Assembly: GCA_023052935.1 (NCBI GenBank)
Contig: CM041292.1
Location: 199,694,299-199,758,298, forward strand
Length of the DNA: 64,000 nucleotides
From: Piezodorus guildinii
Lineage: Eukaryota; Arthropoda; Insecta; Hemiptera; Pentatomidae
Direction: 5' to 3'
The notes under the pieces are model-generated. The model did not search any database, was not told the DNA's origin, and saw only the letters and a program-made list of their open reading frames with translations. The translations under genes were made by a program, and so were the position numbers. Position 1 is the stretch's first letter, and every line of letters starts with the position of its first letter. This document shows positions 44,701-56,100 of the stretch, in pieces.

Positions 44701-47700
44701 TTGTTGATCACATATCCTATGCCCTTGAAAGCAAGCAATATTGCACAGGTGCCTTTCTGGACATAGCACAAGCATTCGACCGGGTGTGGCACGATGGCAT
44801 GTTTTTTAAACTAAAAACCCTATTACCCCAAGCCCTATATCTAATCCTTCGATCCTACCTCTCTAACCGCTCGTTCCGAGTCCGTTGTGGTTCTGAATTC
44901 TCAAGTTGTCATCCGATAGAAGCCGGTGTTCCACAAGGTAGTGTCCTAGGTCCTATACTCTACATCATATTCACCTCAGACATTCCCACCTTACCCGAAA
45001 ACTTCCTGGCAACATTTGCCGATGATACAGCTATCCTCTCATCCCATCCAGATCCTGTTATGGCTTCCTCAAACTTCCAATCACTTCTCGATCTGATTGA
45101 ACAGTGGTGCAATTATTGGCGCATCAAAGTCAATGAATCAAAAAGAAAGCAAGTCACCTTTACCCTTCGACGCAGATCCTGCCCTTTCGTCCATTTTAAC
45201 TCTATTCCCCTTCCCTTTTCTGACACAGTCAAATACCTTGGTTTTCTCTTAGACAAAAGACTGACATGGAACCCCTATACTAGACTCAAACGACAAGAAC
45301 TCAATCGACGATATGGCCAGCTATATAGACTTCTAAATAGGAAATCACACCTCTCAACGGACAACAAACTACTCATTTACAAGACTATTCTTTAACCCAT
45401 TTGGACCTACGGACTTGAACTGTGGGGAACAGCAAAATTTTCGAATATCAAACGTATCCAATCCTTCCAGTCTAAAGTCCTTAGAACAATAGTCGATGCC
45501 CCATATTATGTCACCAACAAAACCTTACACCATGACCTGAATATCCCATTTGTCCTTGATCTCAATCCATCCAAATTCTCAATCTTCCATCAGAAGCTTA
45601 CTCACCTTCCTAATCCCTTGGCACACTCCCTATCCAGTTCCAAACACCCCTATAATCCTCCTCGTAGGTTGAAGCGGCAGTGGCCCAGAGATCTCTTGTA
45701 AATATGTCATTGGAGTGCTGGCAATGGCTGGCTTCTCCACTCATGTCCTGAGTGTATGTGGCTCTAGCGCCCTCGCTCAGCCTCCACTGGCTCTCAAGAC
45801 CAGTGACGCAGCTGAATCAACCACTAGTGGATCTCGAGGTTTGATTCGGTGATCCCAGGGGCATTTTGTAAATATTGTAAATAGGTATGAATGTGAACAA
45901 GATTGTTATTATTATTTTCTTTATAGTGTTTATTTAATTTTGTGTATATATATTTTTTTTCTTTTATTTGATTAGTCTTTATTAATTTTTTTTTCTTTAA
46001 TTTTATTTCCAATGTATAATACATATAGAATGAATGATTTATTCTATCTCTAATACTCATTGCCCCAGAAGGTGGCAGATTGTATTATCTCTTAATAAAA
46101 CAATTTAAACAAAAATTAATTAATATTAATGAGTTGTCATCAGTGGCGAAAAACTATGTTGCTAATAATGAGTTCTACTTTCAGATTTTTGCAATGAAAC
46201 TAAATACAGATCTTTGAAATTTTAATTAGGAATGCGTGTATGGAAGTTGTATTTTACTTTATTTTTCTGAACAGATTAGATTAAGATAGCAATAATTACT
46301 ACACTTTTTTTTTTTTTTTAATTTAACTTGAATATTTAAGAGTTAACCATGCCGGTGAATTGGAATAGGACTCCAGTTAATTCCATCGGCTGGACTGAAA
46401 TAGCCGCTGAGAAGAACCCCACCTCCTTTCGCACAACTATTTTCGTATCCTCAACTGTTTTCTTTTCCGAGACAATGAAGTAGTCTGTCTCCCGAAATAG
46501 CAAACGGCAATCATTTCAGCAAAGGAAGTATACTTAAGAAGATGTTTATAGAGAACAGTAAACCTAGTTCTAATACTTTAGGTACGTTATTTTTTTTTAT
46601 TTTCATAAAAGGCTCAACTGTTTGAGAGGTGAACGAAAACAGAAAAAGTTTCTAAATACACTTTTTAAAACATAGAAGCTACTAAAACACACGTAATATC
46701 TCAAGACTTTGTGTTTTCATATCAATCTTATTTTTAGCTCCACATGAATTATTTTTCTCAACACTAGTAACTTTTAAATAAATTTAAAATATGAGATGAT
46801 ATATTCATAACAATATATAAGCAATTTAAAGATACGTTTATTTTAAAATTAACAATTCATCTATTTTGAAACCAGTCCAATTTTAAGATTTGTATGCAGT
46901 CTTCTGCAATAAATTCTGTATTCTTTACCTAAAATATAGCTGTGAATTTTCAAAAATAAAATGCTTTTTTTGAACGAGCGTTGGAAGTTATGTTTCTCTA
47001 CTTGCCTGCACAACTTACAGATCTAATAATAAACAGCGCCACCTCGATATCTAGAATAACTGGAAAGTTTAAAGGAATCATGATTTTAGTAAGTTTAAAA
47101 TTAAATCAAGAGATAAAATTATTTTTAAATATGACAATTACTAGTTTTAATTCTACTCCATTATATAGCTTTTTAATTGAGAAATTTAGACATATGTGTT
47201 ATTGTTCATTTGAAATATATTAAGAAAAACAAACAAAAATTCAGATTTTTTACTTTCACTTACTATGTATAGTAAGGGGAAGTATTGGGATCGTGAAAAT
47301 TTTCGAATTCCAAATTCCAAATAACCAAGTCCCGCAAAAAGGTCTGTGTGTGAGTGTGGTAACTCCCGGGCGGAAACGAAAAGTCCTATGAAACTGAAAT
47401 TTCATATTTAAGACAACTATACGCCCGAGACGTGACAAAACTTTTTTCATCAAAATGAGCTTACCAGAAGTGACACTTTATACTATGCATTTTGCACCTT
47501 TTTTCGATTTTCTCGCAAACGGTTCCGACGATTTTGATTAAACTCGCTATATCGTTGTAAAATTTAATGGGCTTTAATATCATGTAGGTTTTATTCTGAT
47601 TAAAATGGTCTGGTACGATCGCAATTCTTCCCCTTACTATATATTTCATATATAGGTAAGTGAAAGTAAAAATGAGTAAATAGGTTGATGAAAAATTACT

Positions 47701-50193
47701 ACCTATAATTTTCTACTACCAATGCGAGAATCACAAAGAGTTTTGTTTATTTTTTAATATAAATAATTCATGATATTGATGTATATAAAATTTATTTTAT
47801 TTTAAAAAGTGAAACTGAAACATCAAAATTTTTTCACTTTCTCAATTTCAAGACATGTCCTTAATTAGCCTTATCGTACGGTTTTGATCACATTTTTTTT
47901 TTCTGTTTTACGGTTTTCTTTTACAAATTAATCTTTTAATATTCCCTTGAATATATTGAAACTTTATATATTCCTTTACTCATAGCAGATGAAATATCAA
48001 AATCCTAGATATTTTATGCTAAAACTAAACTAAAATCTGCTATAATTTAACAAAATCGTATAATCTCACAATTACATTGCACAATATAATTATTATTAAC
48101 TCAATATAGTCTTTACGTCAATTTGCACTGAAATAGTCCCACAATGGACTGAGGAAAGTGTAGTTACATACTACCAAAAATATAAATCTTTTAGTACATT
48201 TCTTCTAGTTTAAAATGTTATCCCTAGCGTCAGCAGTGAACTGTTTCAATCTCTTACGTTTAACTTAAGCGATTAGAAAAGAAACCAATCATAAACTAGA
48301 CGATTCTGTCGGAAATATTTAGTTGGGGGCACCCAATTAATTATCTCCTTCGTGACTAGTCTCAACTAGAACTGATTAAATATGACAGGCGATTACTCTT
48401 ACTGCTCTATCGGTAGGTCATTAGTTCAAATTTACATTGATTTTGAAAAGGTTACAAATAGAGACGCAGGTCTATAACTATATCGATTTTTATTTCTAAA
48501 CTACTAAGATAATCAAGTACTGTGCTAAGCATTTTAGACAATAATTTGGTGGATAACAAAATAAAAACGCTGCAAATTATTACACAATGGTTTATTATTT
48601 CCAAATAACAATATTGGGGTATAACTGTTTATATAGTTGTTGATTGGCAATTAAGTAATATGAAAAAAAAAAATAAAAAATATAATAATAATAAAAAAAC
48701 ACTGAAGGACGAGATTAAGGAAAAGTTGATCCATACATTCATGGCACAGGTTGGAATGTAATTCTACCAAAACTCTGTTATTATTGAAGATATATAGCTT
48801 TTTTTCAGTCAAATTGATAATTTTTCAGTCAAATTCATAATTTTTTCAATCAAATTCATAATTTTTTCAGTCAAATTCATAATTTTTCAGTCAAATTCAT
48901 AATTTTTTTCAGTCAAATTCATAATTTTTTCAATCAAATTCATAATTTTTTCAGTCAATTTCATAATTTATTGTACCCATTTTATACAGTTAATATAATG
49001 AGGTTTTGCTACCAAGAACTTAACATTTTTATTAAATCTTGTTGTTGTTTATCCATTTAACGTCAATTTATGTTACAGTGCTTAATCCGACGGTGCAGCG
49101 GGAGTCCTAAATGCTAGCGACTACACCACAGGTGATCCTAAATTCATTCAACAAGGTGTTTGAATCTGCCGGGTTTGAACACGTTACCGTGTACATATTA
49201 ATCTTTAACTCCTTGCTGAATGCATACAGGGTCACCTGTAGAGTAGTGGCTAGCATAACAGCCTCTTTTAAAGGACGAAATAACCAAGGATTTTTACTCC
49301 CTAAAAACAAACATAGGGCCATCTGCCAGGTATGAACTCGCGATCTAGGGGATAGAAGGATGTTATGCTAGCCACTACTCCACAGGTGACCCTCGATGCA
49401 TTCAAAAAAGGTGTTTGATCTGCCGAGTTTGAACCCGTGACCTTAGACATATTAATCCTTAATACCTTTTGAATTCATAAAGGGTCACCTGTAGAGTAGT
49501 GGCTAGCATAACAGCTCTCTATGCTTAAGGTCGAAAGTTCAAAACCAGCAGATGTCCCTATATTTGCTTTTAGGGAGTAAAAATCCTTGGTTATTTCGTC
49601 CTTTAAAAGAGGCTGTTATGCTAGCCACAACTCCACAGGTGACCCTGGATGCATTCAGCAAGGAATTAAAGATTAATATGTTCAAGGTAACGTGTTCAAA
49701 CTCGGCAGATTCAAACACCTTGTTGAATGCATTTAGGATCACCTGAGGTGTACCTTAAGGTCGCAAGTCTAAAACCAGCAGATCGTCCTATATTTGTGCA
49801 CAACAGATGACTCTTTAAAGATTTAATAAGTGGAACTCGTAAAAGATCTTAGTAAATCTTAAGTAAATCTTAAGCTATCTTAAGTAAATCTGGATAGGCA
49901 AAACTTAAGACTCCCGCTGCACCGTCGGATCACAGTAACATAAAGTGACATTAAATGGATAAACAACAACAAGATTTGATAAAAATGTTAAGTTCTTGGT
50001 AGCAAAACCTCATTTTATTAACTGTATAAAATGGGTACAAGAAATTATGAATTTGACTGAAAAAATTATGAATTCGATTGAAAAAATTATGAATTTGACT
50101 GAAAAAATTATGAATTTGATTGAAAAAATTGTGAATTTGACCTAAAAAAAGCTATAGACAAATCGAAAAGATTTTCGAGACACCGCGATCAAG

Positions 50194-50245
<52 letters not shown>

Positions 50246-53133
50246 TCTTATATGGTCAAGTAAAAACTTATAAGAGATGTGATCCCCTGAAAGCCCGGTT
50301 ATTATTGATAATAGGGAACGAATGTAAGGTGTTCTGGAATCAGGAAATTTTATTTGAATTAAAATCGAAAAAAAAGAAAATGAAATAGTAACGCAGTCCT
50401 GTATAAATGCTTTAGGTTTATTATTTTCAACAATGAACCTTTGTAATCGACCAAACAAATAAAAAAAAATTAACCCCCCTCAAAATTTGATTTTTTTTTT
50501 TATCTTTTCTGAAATTAGAGTATTCAGAAATTCGCTGTTTATAATTGGTTTTAAGGAAGTTAAAAAATTCGAAAGAGTAAACCAGTTTTATGGAAATCCC
50601 TGAAGTTTCCTATGAAATGACTTAAAAGTGTAAGATCTTAACATCCCATTTGTTGCAGACATAGCCCGTGATAGATACTCCTCTTTTCATTCTAAACTCC
50701 CTGCCCATACAAACCCACTTGTCCGTAATTTATCTTCCTTAGATATCCCTGATAACCCTCCAAGGCGACTGAAAAAAAGGTGGCCTCGGGACCTACTGAG
50801 TTAAAATAGTTAGTGAAGGGCTATCACTTTGCAGTTCTTTTTTAAGACATTTTCATGACTTTTTTTTTTCATTCCTCATATTTACTTATTGTGTTCTTTA
50901 ATACAGTTGTAAATTACTAGAAATAAATAAAAAAAAGTGTAAGATAATAATGGAGTTGAGCTGGAACAGGTGAAGGACTACACATACCTTGGCTCCATAA
51001 TTGACAAAACTGGAGAATTTTCAAATAGAATCAGTAAGGCAAATGCAGTCTATAACAAAATTTCCAACCCAGTGGTAGGCAAGAGGGTGGTCGGGCGAGA
51101 CGTCAAACTAAATATCTATAAATATGTGTTTCTCCCATTATTGATACATGGAGCAGAAAGCTGGATTCTCACAGAAAAAAACAACGAAGCCGAATCACCG
51201 CTACTGAAATAAATTAAATAGAAATAATTAAATTTCAGTGAAAATAATTTAGATTTCAAGAAAATAAATCAGGTTTCAAGAATAAAACTTTAGTAGACCG
51301 AAACGGAGAAATGAAATATTAGTTTTATTTGTTTACTGTTTATATTTGTCACTAGGCTGCGCCAGCTGCCCTACCTTGGCTCTCCTACCTCTTTGGATTT
51401 ATTAGCTCATTCTCTCTGTTCCTAGGGAATTTTACATCTTTCTACCTTTATTTATATCTCTATGCCAAAATTGTTATCATATATATCATCGTAAATGTGA
51501 GTTATGCTTCTTAGTAACGAGGGATCTAGCGCAAAAATGAAAAGACGTACAAAACTGAAATTTCATATTTAAGAAAAATATACGCCCGAGATGTTACAGC
51601 AACTTTTCCATCAAAACCGGCTAACCAGAAGAGCCATTTTATACCATGCAATTTGTACCTGTTACGATTTCCTCAAAAACGGCTACAAAGATTTTGATCA
51701 AATTCCCTATATCGATGTAAAATTTTATGGGCTTTAATATCATGTAGGTTTCATTCAGATTGAAATGGTCTGACAGGGCTTAAATACCCAATTTATGAAT
51801 TATCTTCCTCTAAAGTATTGGGTTGTTTTACATGAAATGTCCGTTTTTATAGTTTCTGAAATACATAAAGGATTTTGCAGGTCTCTGTTGTTTTCTTCCG
51901 AATGTTTACATATTTAAAGTAAACAGTTACTAATCCTCTACCTTTGTATTATAAACATTAGCTTCCCAATCAATTACCCACTTTTTATTATACCTCCAAA
52001 TATGAACATGGAAATACGCGATTTTCGAGTAATAGTTTTGTACGAGTTTAAACACGCGTTAAATAAGGCGTTTGTGGAAGGGAGTGTTAATGAACGGACC
52101 ATTCGCCGTTGGTTTGCTAATTTTTCAGTTGGGGATACTGACTTGGAAAACTTGCCCCGAGGAAGACCTCCGTCCGTAATAGACAACGATGTCCACAAAC
52201 ATACAGTAGAAGGAAACCCCTACCAAACAGTTGAAGGACTCTCAACACAACTAAATGCAAGTGCACCTACCGTTTCCAGACATTTAAAGTGTATTGGGGA
52301 AATAAAAAAGCTTGATACATGGGTATCTCATGATCTCACTGAGCGGCAGCAAAACCCCATGTTTCAGAACATACCGTGCAAAAATTGAAAGGCAACTTTG
52401 TCAAAGGAAAACTTTTTGAAAATGATGATCAAGTGAAAAGTTCGTTTTCAGATTTTGTTTCACTTCAAAGCTCAGAGTTTTTCATTTCGGGGATAAAAAA
52501 TTTGGTGTCACTTTGGGAATAATGTATAGAAAAAGAAGGTAAAAACTTCGAATAAAATTATCTTGTTTTCATATCGTATTTTTAATAAAAATCCTTTACC
52601 TTGAAAACGGATATTTCATGTGAAACAACCCAATATCTTTCATCTTGTAGATTAAAAAAATGTATAAATGGCAACTCGTTAGCATTGCTAAAAACAGGAT
52701 AAATATACGAGTTGAAAGAACTTGATAACCAAATAAAGGAGACAAGAGTATAAATATTTTTTTAATGTAATTTTTTTTTTTTTCAACATAATAGCATTTA
52801 TATAGTTGTATAATATACTGTTGGAAAGCTAAAGACTTTAGAAAAAAACATTAAACATTTTATATACAAAATTGTAAAAGTTACTGGAGAGTGATGAAAA
52901 ACTGATATAACTAAAAAAATTTTGTAGATAAAATATAACATATTATTAAATAAAATACATGTTCCTATCGAAACTCAAGTAAATTATTATATAATTCTTT
53001 AACCTTTTTACTTTCACTTACTACATATAGTAAGGAGAAGTATTGCGATCGCGAAAATTTTCGAATTCCAGTTTTCAACGAAAATACACGTTTTAGGGTC
53101 CCCTGAGTCCAAATAACCAAGTCCCGCAAAAAG

Positions 53134-53181
<48 letters not shown>

Positions 53182-56100
53182 TAACTCTAGCACGAAAAAG
53201 AAAAGATGTATGAAACTGAAATTTCATATTTCAGACAAATATACGCCCGAGACATTACAAAACCTTTTTCATTAAAATGAGCTTACCAGAAGAGCCACTT
53301 TATACCATGAATTTTGCACCTTTTTTCGATTTTCCCGCTATATCGATGAAAAATTTAATGGGCTTTAATATCATGTAGGTTTTATTATGATTTAACTGGT
53401 CTGACAGGGCTTAAATGCCGATATTTTCTTCCCCTTAAGTACCTTTAATTTCGTCGATTCTATAAAAATATATTATCTTGTTACTCTGATGCAAAACAGG
53501 TAAATATATAAATTGAATAAATTCGATACCAACTAAAGGAGAAAACAGAAAAAATATTTTTTTAATGCAATTTTTTGTTTTTGAACAGTAATATACATGT
53601 ATGATACACCGTTGGAAAGCTAAAGATTTTAGAAAAAATATTATCTCATACACAAGCTTTTAAAAGTTAATTGAGAGTGATGAAAAGCCGATAAAACTAA
53701 GTGATTATTTTAGATAATGATATCATAGATTTTTTAATAAAACACATGTTTCTATAGAAATTCCATTTAATTAATTCTTTAATGGTTTCAAACATTTTTA
53801 TCTTTTACGGAATTTGGAAATGCTTTAATCGATTCTATGAATGGAGGTAAGTGAATGTCGTGTGTTGCCCGCACCAGATTTTTTACTTTGAATTACTTAT
53901 GTATTTAATCTCTAACTGCATTTAAAAATTCTTAAATAAATATAAACAACGGAGGTAAGTCGTGTGTTCCTCGCACTAGATTTTTTTTATTTGTTAAGCG
54001 CATACGATTTTCCTTTAGTAATATTTAGAAAGCCACTCACTGATACAGCTTTGAGTTTTATGAAATATAGAATTTTAATAATAATAGGATTATCGTACCC
54101 GAAGATGCCGATACCACCTAACTTCGCCTGCATAGACTCGTCCAATGTTCGCCGGTCCAACCCAAGCCCCCGAGATCAGTCTTAATGTAATCCTCCCATC
54201 GACGCTTCGGCCTACTTTATATAGAATTTCAGTGGACATAATTAATTAACTGGAGAGAATCTTATAACGTTAACCATTACGCTTCATCATTTTCTTTATT
54301 ACATGTTTTGTATTTTAAAAAAAAATAATAAACTACCACTTACCACGGTAGACGCGAAAGAAATATATAAAAAAAGTCAGACCACCTATTTCTCTCAGCA
54401 GCTTCAGTTTCAAGACAATATCAGACCCTTTTTTAATATTTTCCTATTCTTCAAAGGGAGAAGGAACCTAATATCCTCCACAGACTCAGAAAACCAATAA
54501 GGTAGGCTACTCGGAACTCCTACTGTTACAAGAGAAATAAAAGAGATCATAAAATATTGGATTATGTCTTTACCTATTATAATGCATACTTTTACTGAAG
54601 GTTTTATGTATATATATCTATGCCAAAGGTCACGGGCTCAAACCTGCATGTGGTCCTAGAATTTTTAATGGGAATAAAAAAATCCTTAGTTATGCCGCCC
54701 TTCGGAGGGAACGTAAAAAGGTGGCCCCGAGCCTGTGCGATGTCTGTAATCGTTAAAGATCCCTATCCTAATAAAACCTGGATAGGACTTAAAGGAAATT
54801 TAGGACTCTCACTGTAGCATCGTCCGATTAGCCACAGTAAAATAAAATGACGTTAAATAAACAAACAAAAAAAAACAATGTGATCTTGTGTCTCGAGATT
54901 TATTTACAGTATAGTAATACTCCAAGGAGAATTTTAAAGATAAATTTTATTCTTGCTTTGATTAATTGATTTCTCGACTGCCAAAATTGTAAATAGAGGG
55001 AGCTGGGAGGCTGAGTAGGTTGGCGCGTTATTTTGAACGCGCGTTGCCTAGCTACAACAGACCAAAAACCAAATAATAACGAGTTCGCGTCTCGGTTCCG
55101 AGGGGAGGGGGGATTATAATTATTAGTTTAATATTACATTATTTTAAAATTTAAATTATTTTTTATTCATACTGTTTCTCTTTTGTAATGACTATATTTT
55201 TTTATATATTACCTATACTCTTAATTATGTTTTTAATATATTACCGTCATATATCAACTCAAAATTGTTAATATTTAAAATTTTAATTGTTCACATATTT
55301 TTCCTTTATCATTTTTTTCATTTACTTAGTCTCTCTTTATATATTCTCATTACAATATTATCATCTCAATTATGTTTACTTCCATACTTTATAACTATCA
55401 TCTTAATTTTGTTTATTTCTATACTTTATAACTGTCACCTTATTTCCATACTTTATAATTGTCATCTTATTATCATTTTACATTTAATATTATTTATGTT
55501 CCCATAATTTATTACTGTCATATTATTATTATATACCTAGCGCATTATTAAGTCTATAATTACATTGGTTGTTATCTTGTTTCTTTTAGCCCTGATGAAG
55601 GCCCACATTGTAGGCCGAAACGTCGGCACATAATTAAAATAACATTTATTTTAAATGTGTGTTTTTAATTTATGACCGCACCCCCAACCATCTTCATCAT
55701 CTAATTTCTCAACGGTCAACAAAACTCCATCATTAAAAATTCAAACAGATTATTTGATGTGAAGCATGGGTGGTCTCAAACTTTTAAACGACAGTGTACA
55801 TATTAAATTTATTATAAGCCTTTTATGTGAATTAATTTTGGTCAGATTAATACTTAAAACTAAATTAAAAATTATGACTTCAAATGAGATAGGATTAAAT
55901 TTTCCTTCTTTTTAAAATGACTCTGATTCAGATTGAAAAATTTGTTTAATTTAGAACAGTATAAATTCTGTACCGATTGATGGCGGGTAGGTGTAAAGTT
56001 GAAGCGATCTCTCATCGGATATGGTGTATTTTTTTTTTGGCTGCCGTTCAATTGATGCAGTCCAACTATTTTTCAACCTTTTTTCATCTTTCTGATTGCC

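Larger units (their letters stand above)
48793..50156. mobile_element. Foldback (FB)-like element built on inverted SINE-A-like sequence
   Basis: A 1.36-kb near-palindrome. Ends TATAGC (48793-48798) and GCTATA (50151-50156). The outer parts of both arms are tandem ~21-bp units (TTTTTTCAGTCAAATTCATAA): eight on the left, five inverted on the right. Next inward are ~140-bp unique arm segments that match each other closely as reverse complements. The inner sequence is SINE-A-related and present in both orientations (GGGTCACCTGTAGAGTAGTG head; TCCCGCTGCACCGTCGGATC tail). The centre lies near 49440-49475. Tandem repeats in long inverted arms are the hallmark of foldback transposons. No transposase and no clear target duplication. 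Confidence 0.82.
51530..53980 (-). repeat. HLR copy expanded by two nested insertions
   Basis: The HLR interior starts at 51530 and is interrupted by mariner-B (51818-52633). It resumes to 53007, is interrupted by a younger HLR (53008-53878), and finishes at 53879-53980 with GTTCCTCGCACTAGA. Its own right terminus is missing. Confidence 0.8.

Noticed and set aside
48800..48966. Regularly spaced ~21-bp repeats resembling a CRISPR array
   Set aside because: The units are contiguous tandem repeats without spacers, mirrored at the other end of the element, in a eukaryotic intron.
49111..49742. Two similar ~70-codon frames on opposite strands
   Set aside because: They are the two arms of the foldback palindrome read in the same relative frame, not paralogous genes.
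55265..55507. 80-codon frame rich in Ile, Leu and Phe, like a membrane protein
   Set aside because: Encoded by a very AT-rich, loosely repetitive tract; composition alone explains the hydrophobic residues.
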